In this document: in pieces, positions 9,389 through 18,686 of the stretch
How positions within the stretch are numbered: the first letter of the stretch is position 1
How the letters are laid out: each line of letters starts with the position of its first letter
Source of the DNA: Psychrobacter sp. APC 3281
Lineage (GTDB): Bacteria > Pseudomonadota > Gammaproteobacteria > Pseudomonadales > Moraxellaceae
Assembly: GCF_030407815.1 (NCBI RefSeq)
Contig: NZ_JASDCS010000001.1
Span: 1 to 64,000 of the forward strand
Direction: 5' to 3'
Length of the DNA: 64,000 nt
Notes under the pieces: generated by a model
The model's input: only the letters and a program-made list of their open reading frames with translations
Database searches by the model: none
What the model was told of the DNA's origin: nothing
Program-made: the position numbers and the translations under genes

Positions 9389-10654
9389 TTAGGCTTGTTG
9401 TGGATCATATTGCTTTTCTTTAATGAACAAAGTAGGGATAAGACCACATAAGAAGTATGCACCTGCCATAAGTAATAAACCTGCGCCGATAGAGTTATGC
9501 ATGGCCATATAACCAATGGCAACAGGAGCAATCACAGAGCCAAGCCGTCCGATATTAAATGCACCACCGATCGCAGTACCTCGGATAGCAGTAGGGAAAC
9601 TTTCGGTTAGATAGGTGGCATTAATGGCATAGGGGATACCATATAAGAAACCAAAGGTGATCATTAACCAACCAATATTTTCTGGAGTGTGCATATATAC
9701 TAGAATAGGAATAAACAATGCGGTGCCCATCGTACCAAAGGCAAATACTATCTTACGTCCGATTTTATCAGCCATAAATCCAGCCACAACTTTGGCAAAC
9801 ATCATAGTCAGGTACGTTCCCGCCATATACAGTGCCATTTCTTTGAACTTAATACCCAATTCAGTTTCTAGATAAGAAGGTAGCCAGTTACTGACACCAA
9901 AATAGCCGAATAACAAAAGTCCTGAGCTCATTGACCATAGGATAAACATGATACGGTGTTTCGGATTTTCCATTATCGCTTTGTATGGGTTCTCTGCTTT
10001 TTTGAGTGTGTCTAGTGCTCCGCTCAGTTTTAGTGCTCGAGCGTCTTTCCAAGACTGGGGTTCAGGGACTAAAAAGTACATTGATACTGCCAAAAGTATC
10101 GGCAAAAACGTCAGTAGATATAGTGTACGCCAACCATAGCTAGGGATGATCCAAGCGGATACACTGGTGATAACCAATGAGCCTAAAGTAAAACCAGTCA
10201 TTAATGCAGCAAGTACAGTGGTTCGATGCTTGGTAGGTACCATCTCTGACATAAGCGTATTGGTAGCGATATAAAGACTACCAAGCCCCAAGCAGGCAAT
10301 AACCCGTAGCGTGACAAACTGCTCATAGCTCTGCACCAATCCACTAAAACCAGACAATATAGAGAACATGCCAGTCGCAAGAACGATGACACGTACTCGG
10401 CCAAAGCGATCGCAAGCCCAGCCACCAAAAAACCCACCGATTGCCATCCCAAATAACGACCAACTGCCTAGAGCGCCAGCTTGTACATTGGTCAGTGCAA
10501 ACTCTAGTTTTAGGCTGGATAAGGTAAAGGCAAGAATACCGATATCAGCCCCATCACATAATAAAACTAAAAAACAAAAAACAAAGGCCAGTTTCCAAGG
10601 TTGTTTTTGGGTGGAGCTCATACTTGGATCTGCAGTTATAGCGACACTTTTCAC
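9389..10654 (-). CDS. MFS transporter, aromatic acid:H+ symporter type
   Basis: Major facilitator of 421 aa with 12 predicted membrane helices. The first helix carries DGADIGILAFTLSSL, close to the D-G-x-D signature of the AAHS family (PcaK, BenK, HcaK), and the loop after helix 2 has the MFS motif GGWACDRFGRVRV. It lies between the IclR gene and the acyl-CoA dehydrogenase, all on the minus strand, so it probably imports the acid handled by these genes. An HcaK-like role in hydroxycinnamate uptake is equally possible. Substrate unproven. Confidence 0.87.
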   Translation of the reverse strand: MKSVAITADPSMSSTQKQPWKLAFVFCFLVLLCDGADIGILAFTLSSLKLEFALTNVQAGALGSWSLFGMAIGGFFGGWACDRFGRVRVIVLATGMFSILSGFSGLVQSYEQFVTLRVIACLGLGSLYIATNTLMSEMVPTKHRTTVLAALMTGFTLGSLVITSVSAWIIPSYGWRTLYLLTFLPILLAVSMYFLVPEPQSWKDARALKLSGALDTLKKAENPYKAIMENPKHRIMFILWSMSSGLLLFGYFGVSNWLPSYLETELGIKFKEMALYMAGTYLTMMFAKVVAGFMADKIGRKIVFAFGTMGTALFIPILVYMHTPENIGWLMITFGFLYGIPYAINATYLTESFPTAIRGTAIGGAFNIGRLGSVIAPVAIGYMAMHNSIGAGLLLMAGAYFLCGLIPTLFIKEKQYDPQQA

Positions 10655-10783
10655 AATTTATATCCTTAACGTTGTGAGAATGAAAAACTAATTTGATGCG
10701 TAGTGGTAAAAATAGGGGGGGAACGGTATCAGCATCCTAGCAAATACCGCCGTGCATTTTGGTGGATGAAAAAGTGGTAGGGA

Positions 10784-11938
10784 TTACTCGCTGGCTTCTT
10801 TAATCATATTGCGGGCAATGATGACTTGCTGAATTTGTGTGGTACCTTCGTACAAACGATATAGACGTACATCACGATAAAAACGTTCAATACCGTAATC
10901 TGCGATATAGCCGGCACCGCCATGGATTTGTACCGCTCTATCAGCAACACGGCCACACATCTCAGTGGCGAACATTTTGGCGCATGAGGATTCGGTAACG
11001 ACGTCTTTGCCTTCGTCACGCAGACGTGCAGCGTCTAACACCATGGATTTGGCGGCATAGATTTCTGCTTTTGAGTCAGCGAGCATACCTTGGATAAGCT
11101 GAAAACTAGCAATCGGTTGACCAAATTGCTTACGCTCGACGGCATAGTTGAGTGCATCATTCAGCATGCGAGTAGCAGCTCCAGTACTGGCTGCTGCGAT
11201 ATGCAAGCGCCCTTTATCAAGAACTTTCATGGCCGTTTTAAAGCCAACCCCCTCAACACCGCCAATAAGCGCATCCGCTGGTACGACGCAATTATCAAAG
11301 ATCACATCACAGGTATGCGCGCCTTTTTGGCCCATTTTTTTATCAATTTTGCCCAAAGTAATACCAGGCGTGTCGCTTTCAACAATAAATGCTGAAATAC
11401 CGCCAGAGCGTTTGTTTTGTGGATCGGTGCGTGCCATGACAGTGAATACACCAGCCTGCGGGGCGTTGGTGATATAACGTTTGGTGCCATTGATGATATA
11501 AGTATCACCATCCTTAATAGCCGTTGTTTTCAATGAGGCGGCATCTGATCCTGACTCCGGCTCGGTCAAACAGAACGAACCGATGATTTCACCACTGGCC
11601 AACCGAGGTAGATATTTCTGTTTTTGTGCTTCAGTGCCATCAATCACTAGGCCAGATGAGCCAATACCATTATTTGTCCCTATTAATGAGCGAAACGCAG
11701 GGGAGGTACGTCCTAACTCAAATGCCAGCGTGACTTCTTCTTCCATAGTGACACCAAGTCCGCCGTACTCTTCGGGTATGGTCAGTCCAAAAAGCCCTAA
11801 TTCTCGCATTTGCTCAATGATTTCTTCTGGAAGGCGGTCATTTTCGGCAACCCAATGTTCCATAGGGATAAGTTGATCGTTAACGAAGTTACGAATAGTT
11901 TGAGTGATGTGGTCGAGGGTCTCTTTATCTCTAATCAT
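10784..11938 (-). CDS. Acyl-CoA dehydrogenase
   Basis: FAD-dependent acyl-CoA dehydrogenase, 384 aa from the ATG at 11938, which has AAGGAAG 6 bases upstream; an earlier in-frame start at 11974 lacks this. Conserved segments include CLTEPESGSDAA, the active-site region YEGTTQIQQ with the catalytic base Glu364, and the C-terminal RDVRLYRLYEG helix. It introduces the alpha-beta double bond in an acyl-CoA and passes electrons to ETF. It is transcribed away from the other beta-oxidation genes across a shared regulatory region. By position it could serve in dihydrocinnamoyl-CoA (HcaD) or dicarboxylyl-CoA (DcaA) oxidation. Confidence 0.88.
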   Translation of the reverse strand: MIRDKETLDHITQTIRNFVNDQLIPMEHWVAENDRLPEEIIEQMRELGLFGLTIPEEYGGLGVTMEEEVTLAFELGRTSPAFRSLIGTNNGIGSSGLVIDGTEAQKQKYLPRLASGEIIGSFCLTEPESGSDAASLKTTAIKDGDTYIINGTKRYITNAPQAGVFTVMARTDPQNKRSGGISAFIVESDTPGITLGKIDKKMGQKGAHTCDVIFDNCVVPADALIGGVEGVGFKTAMKVLDKGRLHIAAASTGAATRMLNDALNYAVERKQFGQPIASFQLIQGMLADSKAEIYAAKSMVLDAARLRDEGKDVVTESSCAKMFATEMCGRVADRAVQIHGGAGYIADYGIERFYRDVRLYRLYEGTTQIQQVIIARNMIKEASE

Positions 11939-12065
11939 ATGAATCTTCCTTGTTTGATTGATGCCTGATATCAATATCGGCTCTGTGACTGTAGTAAATA
12001 ATCTGACGTCTTTGGATAAACAGCATAATCGATGAATTATTAAATTACAATAGTTTTGGTTTAAA

Positions 12066-12084
12066 AAACCGCATAGCGGTATTT
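12066..12084. promoter_or_regulatory. Candidate IclR operator, copy 2
   Basis: ACCGCATAGCGGT is a perfect dyad (ACCGC-ATA-GCGGT), 12068-12080, within a 19-base match to the other two sites. It lies about 130 bases upstream of the acyl-CoA dehydrogenase start. Confidence 0.6.
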
Positions 12085-12177
12085 ATATAATTGAATATGG
12101 CTTTTTATTTTAAATTTATTCTAATTTATCAAATTTTTATGCTTCACAAACCAAAATAAACAGTATATATTGATATT

Positions 12178-12198
12178 AAATACCGCATAGCGATATTT
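12178..12198. promoter_or_regulatory. Candidate IclR operator, copy 3
   Basis: A 21-base near-palindrome: the arms AAATA and TATTT flank CGC-ATA-GCG with one mismatched pair. It lies 70 bases before the enoyl-CoA hydratase ATG, a position where it could overlap that promoter. Confidence 0.6.
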
Positions 12199-12267
12199 AA
12201 TATTCAAAATAAATGCTTTGTTAGGGTGTTTATACTTTATGCAGAAATGATGTTTAAGGAGTCGATC

Positions 12268-13044
12268 ATGGAAGAGCCGCTCATTATTTGTGAGAAAAAA
12301 GGAGAAGGCGTGAGTGTCGTTAGACTTAATCGCCCCAAAGTGCGCAATGCACTAAACAGCGAGCTACGTCAACAAATGGCAGATCTGTTCATTCAACTAA
12401 ATGATGACCCACAAACCAAAGCTATCGTTCTTACTGGTGGTGACAAGGTGTTTGCCGCTGGTGCGGATATCAATGATTTTTTGACTACTAGCACAGTGGA
12501 TATGTACCTGCGTCATAGTGAACGCTATTGGAATGCCATTACTAACTGCCAAAAACCCATTATTGCTGCCGTCAATGGTTACGCTCTGGGCGGTGGCTGC
12601 GAGTTGGCCATGCATGCTGACATTATCATCGCAGGCAAGTCTGCCAAATTTGGTCAACCCGAAATCAAGATAGGACTCATGCCAGGTGCTGGCGGGACGC
12701 AGCGTTTGTTTCGCGCGATTGGCAAACATAAGGCCATGAAGATGGTACTAACGGGCGATATGATCAGCGCTGATGAGGCGGACACAATGGGGCTGGTATC
12801 TGAAGTCGTTGAAGACGAGGTTACTATCACACGTGCCATCGAGATTGCTGAGCAGCTATCACATTACTCTCCCATTGCCTTAGCGCAAATCAAGGAAGTC
12901 GCAAATCTAGGCATTGATATGCCTTTAGAAGGTGCGTTGGCTCTCGAGCGTAAGGCTTTCCAGATTTTGTTCAATACTCACGACCAAAAGGAAGGCGCTA
13001 AAGCCTTCTTGGAAAAGCGTCCTGCAGAATATAAAGGGCACTAA
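12268..13044 (+). CDS. Enoyl-CoA hydratase (PaaF/DcaE-like)
   Basis: Crotonase of 258 aa hydrating trans-2-enoyl-CoA. The catalytic pair Glu112 (GGGCELAMHAD) and Glu132 (GQPEIKIGLMPGAGGTQRL) are both present, as in true hydratases. The ATG at 12268 has AAGGAG 6 bases before it; the upstream extension to 12226 is not supported. It heads a plus-strand operon with 3-hydroxyacyl-CoA dehydrogenase, thiolase, ligase and thioesterase, opposite the acyl-CoA dehydrogenase, so each beta-oxidation step has its own gene rather than a FadB-type fusion. Confidence 0.9.
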   Translation: MEEPLIICEKKGEGVSVVRLNRPKVRNALNSELRQQMADLFIQLNDDPQTKAIVLTGGDKVFAAGADINDFLTTSTVDMYLRHSERYWNAITNCQKPIIAAVNGYALGGGCELAMHADIIIAGKSAKFGQPEIKIGLMPGAGGTQRLFRAIGKHKAMKMVLTGDMISADEADTMGLVSEVVEDEVTITRAIEIAEQLSHYSPIALAQIKEVANLGIDMPLEGALALERKAFQILFNTHDQKEGAKAFLEKRPAEYKGH

Positions 13045-13175
13045 TCCCTAGCCGCGTTAATTCATCAGCACGTGAATTCATAAGCACGTTAATTCAAAGC
13101 CACATTGTGATCGCTTTTGAAGCGAGTTATCACCTTTGAACCGAAATTTCATAGCAAACTATGTAGAGAGTTATT

Positions 13176-14741
13176 ATGACTGTGAACACAATTGCCATTA
13201 TAGGCACTGGTATTATGGGCATGGGTATTGCTCAAATTGCTGCTCAAGCTGGTATCCAAGTACTGTTATATGACGCCAAGTCAGGCGCTGCTGAACAAGG
13301 ACGACAATCCTTGCAAGGTACCCTCGAAAAACTCACTGCTAAAGGTAAGTTTACCGATGAGCAGTTACAGGACACTTTAAGTAATTTGACCGTACTACAG
13401 GAGCTTAGCCAAATTGCGACTGCTGACATAGTAGTTGAAGCCATTATCGAAAATCTAGACATCAAAAAACAGCTTTTTGCCCAGTTAGAAGGTGTGGTCA
13501 CTGCCGATACTATTTTGGCGACCAATACCTCTTCCTTATCAGTGACCGCAATTGCTGCTGACTGCGATCATCCGGAGCGCGTGGCAGGATTTCACTTCTT
13601 TAATCCAGTTCCTTTAATGAAAATTGTAGAGGTCATTCCAGGCCTGTCTACGCAGCAATCAGTGGTTGACGTTCTCTCCGACTTGGCCAAACGTATGGGT
13701 CATCTAGGTGTGGTAGCAAAAGACACACCGGGTTTTATCGTCAATCATGGCGGTAGAGCGTACGGTACAGAAGCGTTAAAAATATTGGGTGAAGGGGTAA
13801 CAACGTTTGAGAATATTGATCAAATTTTGCGTGAAGGCGCAGGATTTCGCATGGGGCCGTTTGAGCTGTTAGACCTCACTGGTATCGATGTGTCGCACCC
13901 TGTAATGGAATCTATTTACAATCAGTTCTATCACGAGGCGCGTTACCGCCCGCATCCACTGACCCGTCAAATGCTAGTAGGTAAAAAGCTCGGCCGTAAG
14001 GTTGGTGAAGGGTTTTATCACTATGAAAACGGTCAAAAGTTGCCAACGGCCACTACTCAAGATCAGTCGTCCGAAGCACGATTATCTGATGTCACAATTA
14101 CTTCAGTTTGGATTGGCGCTGATCTGGCAGAAGACAAAACTCAGCTGGTCGATTACCTAAAGTCTCAGGACATCACTATCGACGACAACGACAAGCCAAA
14201 CCCTGATAGTTTGGTGCTGCTCGCACCCTATGGCGAAGATACGACCAATGCTGCCATTCGTTATCAAGTTAATCCTAAGCAAGCCGTTGCCATTGATATG
14301 CTCACTGGACTAGCAAAGCATCGTACTTTGATGCCAAGTCTCGTCACGCAGGAGACATTTATCGCACAAGCTTATGCGTTATTTGGTAAAGGCTTGGAGA
14401 GCAGTGAGGCAACCACACAGCCTATGGTCGGTGCCACGCTGATTTCCGAAAGTATCGGCTTTGTGGCGCAGCGTGTGGTCGCTATGGTGGTTAACCTTGG
14501 TTGTGACATTGCTATGCAAGGGATTGCTTCACCTGAGGACATCGATAATGCCGTCAAGCTTGGGCTAGGTTATCCATATGGTCCTATCTCTTGGGGCGAC
14601 CATCTTGGAGCCTCGCGTGTATTGCTCATTTTAGAGCGTATCTACGGGCTGACAGGTGACCCACGTTATCGTCCAAGCCCTTGGTTGCAACGCCGTGCCA
14701 AGCTTGACATCTCACTGTTTACCCAGCAAAACACTTACTAA
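13176..14741 (+). CDS. 3-hydroxyacyl-CoA dehydrogenase (PaaH/DcaH-like)
   Basis: NAD-dependent enzyme of 521 aa oxidising 3-hydroxyacyl-CoA to 3-oxoacyl-CoA. The N-terminal Rossmann motif GTGIMGMGIA is at residues 9-18. The core domain has HFFNPVPLMKIVEV and KDTPGFIVN, then comes a linker region, and a second C-terminal 3HCDH domain ends near the C-terminus. This long two-domain layout is that of PaaH in phenylacetate and DcaH in dicarboxylate degradation, rather than the short fatty-acid form. Spacing to the hydratase is 131 bases, with probable co-transcription. Confidence 0.88.
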   Translation: MTVNTIAIIGTGIMGMGIAQIAAQAGIQVLLYDAKSGAAEQGRQSLQGTLEKLTAKGKFTDEQLQDTLSNLTVLQELSQIATADIVVEAIIENLDIKKQLFAQLEGVVTADTILATNTSSLSVTAIAADCDHPERVAGFHFFNPVPLMKIVEVIPGLSTQQSVVDVLSDLAKRMGHLGVVAKDTPGFIVNHGGRAYGTEALKILGEGVTTFENIDQILREGAGFRMGPFELLDLTGIDVSHPVMESIYNQFYHEARYRPHPLTRQMLVGKKLGRKVGEGFYHYENGQKLPTATTQDQSSEARLSDVTITSVWIGADLAEDKTQLVDYLKSQDITIDDNDKPNPDSLVLLAPYGEDTTNAAIRYQVNPKQAVAIDMLTGLAKHRTLMPSLVTQETFIAQAYALFGKGLESSEATTQPMVGATLISESIGFVAQRVVAMVVNLGCDIAMQGIASPEDIDNAVKLGLGYPYGPISWGDHLGASRVLLILERIYGLTGDPRYRPSPWLQRRAKLDISLFTQQNTY

Positions 14742-14814
14742 TTTGAACGACAAGATATGGTTATTAAACCATAAAACCATTATTTAGAATCAAAAAATAC
14801 GACAAGGAAACGTT

Positions 14815-16017
14815 ATGTTAGATGCCTATATTTATGATGGATTAAGAAGTCCTTTCGGACGGTATGTTGGCGCATTAGCAACCGTACGTGCTGATGATTT
14901 GGTCGCCACCGTAATGAAAGCATTGGTCGAAAAGCACCAATTATCTGCTGATATCTTTGATGAAGTGTTGCTAGGCAGCGCTAACCAAGCAGGCGAGGAC
15001 TCTCGCAATATCGCTCGCAACGCGGCTCTGTTAGCAGGGTTGGATGTAACTACCCCAGGTCAGACAGTAAACCGTCTATGTGCATCAGGTCTGTCTACTG
15101 TTGTCGATGCTGCTCGCAGTATTACGTGCAACGAAGGGGATATTATTTTAGCAGGTGGGGTCGAGTCGATGACGCGTGCGCCGTTTGTATTTGCCAAGAC
15201 AGAACAGCCTTTTAGCCGTGACTTTAAAGTATTTGATACAACCATTGGTAGCCGTTTCCCCAACCCAAAAATTATTGAGCAGTTCGGCAGTGATACCATG
15301 CCACAGACGGGCGATAATGTCGCGCAGAAGTATGGTATTACGCGCGAGGAAGCCGACAAGTTTGCAGCCGCATCGCAAGCCAAGTACCAAGCTGCCAAGC
15401 AAGCAGGGTTTTTTGACGATGAAATAACACCTATCACTGTATCCCAAGGTAAGAAATTGCCTGCAAAAGCAGTAGTGGATGATGAGCATCCGCGTGCCAG
15501 CTCTAATATTGAAGCACTACAAAAGCTGAAGCCTTTAAACAAAGATGGAATCGTCACCGCAGGTAATGCGTCTGGCATCAATGATGGTGCTGCCGCGCTC
15601 ATCATTGGCTCAAAGCAAGCAGAGGAAAAGCTAGGCTTTAAACCGATTGCCAAGATCCTATCATCAGGTGCAATGGGTGTTGAACCCAATATCATGGGCG
15701 TAGGTCCTGTTGAAGCGATTAAGATTGCACTAAAGCGTGCGGATCTGACCCTTGATGATATGTCTGTCATTGAGATCAATGAAGCTTTTGCCTCACAGGT
15801 ACTGGGTTGTCTAAAAGGGTTGGACATTGATTTTGATGATAAGCGTGTCAATCCCAATGGTGGTGCCATCGCTGTCGGCCATCCGCTTGGCGCATCAGGT
15901 GCAAGAATCGCCTTGAGTACCGCTCGAGAGCTACAGCGTACGGGCGGAAAATATGCCGTGGTTAGCTTGTGTATTGGTATTGGGCAAGGGCTTGCCATGG
16001 TGATAGAACGCGTCTAA
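14815..16017 (+). CDS. Thiolase, PcaF/PaaJ/DcaF-like
   Basis: Acetyl-CoA acyltransferase of 400 aa that splits 3-oxoacyl-CoA with CoA. The catalytic triad is visible: Cys89 (NRLCASG), His356 (GHPLGASG) and Cys386 (CIGIGQG). The stretch DTTIGSRFPNP resembles the DTTIGWRF segment of beta-ketoadipyl-CoA thiolases, which favours a dicarboxylic or aromatic-derived acyl-CoA over a plain fatty acid. AAGGA lies about 7 bases before the ATG. It follows the dehydrogenase by 73 bases in the same operon. Confidence 0.9.
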   Translation: MLDAYIYDGLRSPFGRYVGALATVRADDLVATVMKALVEKHQLSADIFDEVLLGSANQAGEDSRNIARNAALLAGLDVTTPGQTVNRLCASGLSTVVDAARSITCNEGDIILAGGVESMTRAPFVFAKTEQPFSRDFKVFDTTIGSRFPNPKIIEQFGSDTMPQTGDNVAQKYGITREEADKFAAASQAKYQAAKQAGFFDDEITPITVSQGKKLPAKAVVDDEHPRASSNIEALQKLKPLNKDGIVTAGNASGINDGAAALIIGSKQAEEKLGFKPIAKILSSGAMGVEPNIMGVGPVEAIKIALKRADLTLDDMSVIEINEAFASQVLGCLKGLDIDFDDKRVNPNGGAIAVGHPLGASGARIALSTARELQRTGGKYAVVSLCIGIGQGLAMVIERV

Positions 16018-16186
16018 GACTCAAAAGCATGCTCGCCCCATTATTGATTATAGTTGATTCAGTTTAAAAGAGACACAAGGCAACCGAGCGCAGATGTACA
16101 TGTGATACTTCAAGTGAAGGTAACGCTGTCACTCTTTTATAGAGGATTGACTATATCAAGGAAAATTTATTATCAAGGAAGATACC

Positions 16187-17875
16187 ATGACAACCATACT
16201 CAACGAACACGATAACTACCATCAAGCCAAAGACGCGTATGGGTTCCCGTTAATTATTAAGCAGCTACTCAACCGTGCCAAAATTGCCTCTACCAACCAA
16301 ACCATTAGCTACGCCGACAAAGTCACTTATACCTATGCTGAGTTTTTTAAGCGTATTAATCGCTTGGCCAATGTATTAAAAAATATGGGCTTGCAGGCAG
16401 GTGATGTGGTCGCGGTCATGGATTGGGACAGTCATCGTTACCTTGAGGCATACTTTGCAGTACCAATGTCGGGCATGATTTTGCAAACCGTTAATGTGCG
16501 TCTGTCTGAAGAAAAAGTGCTATATACCGTCAATCATGCTGCGCCAAAAGCCTTATTATTGAATGCTGAATTTGCGCCGATGATCAAAGACTATCGTGAC
16601 GATGCGCCTTCTATTGAGCATGTAATGTGGGCTGATGATGCAGAGGATGACAAAGTAGGTGGTGAGAAAGCTGAGCTGCCAGACTATGTCGATGGCGAAT
16701 ATGAGGCACTATTAGCAGCTGCTAGTGACGAGTTTGACTTCCCAGATTTTGATGAAAACACTATTGCTACTACGTTCTACACCAGTGGTACGACAGGTGA
16801 TCCAAAAGGGGTTTTCTTTACTCATCGACAGATTGTACTACAGACGATGGCAAGTACCTTGGCGTCAGCCCTCAATGCCGAAGGTCAAGGCGCGCGCTAC
16901 AACGATGTCTATATGCCAATGACGCCTTTGTTTCATGTACATGCGTGGTGCTGGCCATATGGTGCAACCATGATAGGGCTGAAGCAAGTATATCCAGGAA
17001 GATATCTGGCACCAAAATTGGTCGACTTGATCGAGCAGCACAAAGTCACGCTATCACATGGTGTCCCAGCAATATTGCAGATGCTTCTCAAAGAAATGGC
17101 AGAACGCGGTCGCAAATTTGAAGATCTTAAACTGTTACTAGGTGGCTCAAAGCTCAATGAGGGCTTAGCCAAAGCAGCTATCGAGTGCGGTATCGAATTT
17201 ATGTCAGGATTTGGTATGTCAGAGTCTTGCCCTGTATTATCTCGAGCAGTATTCGATGACAAAACAGAGTCGATGACGCTAGAGGATAACCTTAACTATC
17301 GTTGCCTATCAGGTTCGCCAATTATGTTAGTGTCGATGGAAATTTGGGATGAAAATGGTAAACCACAACCCATGGATGGCAAATCGACAGGCGAGCTTGT
17401 GATACGCGCGCCGTGGTTGACCCAAAGTTATTTCAAAAATCCTGACGCAGGTAATGAGTTATGGAAAGGCGGCTGGATGCATACTCAAGACATCGCCTGC
17501 ATGACCGCTAATGGCACGCTAAGCATCACAGACAGGCTCAAAGATGTCATTAAATCTGGCGGCGAATGGGTGTCCTCGCTTGAGGTCGAAACCATTTTGT
17601 CCTTTCATCCTAGCGTGGCTGATATCGCGGTAATTGGTGTGCCAGATGAGCGATGGGGTGAGCGTCCCTTGGCATTGATCGTGCTAAAACCAGACCATGT
17701 CGACACAAAAATGGAAGATATTTTGGCATTGGGTCATCAAGCAGTAGAGAAAGGTCATCTGCCAAAATACGGTGTGCCAAGCGAAGTGAGGTTTTTGCCA
17801 GACATGCCAAAAACCAGCGTCGGTAAACTCGATAAAAAACGCATGCGTTCGATGTACTCAGAAAACCTCATCTAA
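16187..17875 (+). CDS. Acyl-CoA ligase (medium/long-chain fatty acid type)
   Basis: AMP-forming acyl-CoA synthetase of 562 aa. The ATP-binding loop YTSGTTGDPKG is at residues 198-208, and GFGMSES plus the C-terminal SGGEWVSSLEVE and GKLDKK elements complete the set. The type resembles AlkK/medium-chain ligases. It would activate the acid that the dehydrogenase, hydratase, hydroxyacyl dehydrogenase and thiolase then degrade, making the locus independent of fad genes. Start supported by AAGGAAG 5 bases upstream. The preceding 169 bases hold no clear terminator. Confidence 0.9.
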   Translation: MTTILNEHDNYHQAKDAYGFPLIIKQLLNRAKIASTNQTISYADKVTYTYAEFFKRINRLANVLKNMGLQAGDVVAVMDWDSHRYLEAYFAVPMSGMILQTVNVRLSEEKVLYTVNHAAPKALLLNAEFAPMIKDYRDDAPSIEHVMWADDAEDDKVGGEKAELPDYVDGEYEALLAAASDEFDFPDFDENTIATTFYTSGTTGDPKGVFFTHRQIVLQTMASTLASALNAEGQGARYNDVYMPMTPLFHVHAWCWPYGATMIGLKQVYPGRYLAPKLVDLIEQHKVTLSHGVPAILQMLLKEMAERGRKFEDLKLLLGGSKLNEGLAKAAIECGIEFMSGFGMSESCPVLSRAVFDDKTESMTLEDNLNYRCLSGSPIMLVSMEIWDENGKPQPMDGKSTGELVIRAPWLTQSYFKNPDAGNELWKGGWMHTQDIACMTANGTLSITDRLKDVIKSGGEWVSSLEVETILSFHPSVADIAVIGVPDERWGERPLALIVLKPDHVDTKMEDILALGHQAVEKGHLPKYGVPSEVRFLPDMPKTSVGKLDKKRMRSMYSENLI

Positions 17876-18042
17876 TCAAACAATCCGGTCACCATCAAAT
17901 CGACTTTGACAACAGTGAAAACTTGCATAAACCCTAGTGTTTGACTAAATGCTAGGGATGGGGAAGGTGTGTGAGTCACAAGCACCCTAAGTCACACTCA
18001 TCCTCTATATAACAAAACCTGTCTAATAAAAAGAGAGAAACT

Positions 18043-18522
18043 ATGGAAGCTGCGCCTACGTTCCCAGAAATACAAGAGATTGTCGCAAGCGATGATAATC
18101 ACCCATTGCATGACTTTACCGTTATTTATCCTCAGCAAGTGGAGTGGGGTGATATGGACTCCTTTGATCATGTCAATAATGTGGTTTATTACGAATATGC
18201 TCAAAACGCTCGTATCTACTACAACAGGCGGCTTGGTCTATTTAACGAACAGACGTCTTCTGTGATGGCAGCCTCATCATGTCGATATCTCAAATCGGTT
18301 GCTTATCCTGATGAGTTATGGATTGGCGTCAAGGTCAAAAAAATCGGTAATTCAAGTCTGATTCATGAATATACCTATTACAGTACGGTGCAGAAAACAG
18401 TCGTTGCGATAGGTGAGTCAGTATTGGTCTATCTTGATAAGTTGAGCGGACAAAAAAAACCGATCGATGAGACGCGAAAAGACGCGATTGCTGCGTTAGA
18501 GAATATTAATCAAGAAGCGTAA
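18043..18522 (+). CDS. Acyl-CoA thioesterase (4HBT / YbgC-like hot-dog fold)
   Basis: Hot-dog fold protein of 159 aa. The segment WGDMDSFDHVNNVVYYEY is the 4HBT signature, with the active-site Asp in the first part. Such enzymes release CoA from acyl-CoA intermediates that stall or accumulate. Last enzyme gene of the beta-oxidation operon, followed by a weak terminator and then the second porin. Substrate unknown. Confidence 0.82.
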   Translation: MEAAPTFPEIQEIVASDDNHPLHDFTVIYPQQVEWGDMDSFDHVNNVVYYEYAQNARIYYNRRLGLFNEQTSSVMAASSCRYLKSVAYPDELWIGVKVKKIGNSSLIHEYTYYSTVQKTVVAIGESVLVYLDKLSGQKKPIDETRKDAIAALENINQEA

Positions 18523-18560
18523 CACCCAATATATCGGTCAAATTATGATTGGGGTTTTTA
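18523..18560 (+). terminator. Weak terminator after the thioesterase
   Basis: CCCAAT at 18525-18530 pairs with ATTGGG at 18548-18553 and is followed by GTTTTTA. The stem is only 6 bp with a 17-base loop, so read-through into the porin is likely. Confidence 0.4.
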
Positions 18561-18686
18561 ATTGAACAGTAGTTATTAAGTAGACGTTAATTTTCATCTA
18601 AAAGGATTATTTATTCTTATGGATTAAAGAAAACGTAGTAGCAATTGGATTGATAAGGATATCAACATAAAACAGGGAAGAAATGA

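Larger units (their letters stand above)
11939..12267. promoter_or_regulatory. Divergent regulatory region of the beta-oxidation genes
   Basis: About 330 bases of AT-rich DNA between the divergent dehydrogenase and hydratase genes. It must hold both promoters and contains two palindromic sites listed separately. No gene was found. Confidence 0.6.

Noticed and set aside
15060-15998. 312-codon open frame on the minus strand across the thiolase gene
   Set aside because: It lies wholly inside a well-supported gene, has no ribosome site, and its product (rich in Ser, Pro and Ala) resembles no family; it is an antisense shadow.
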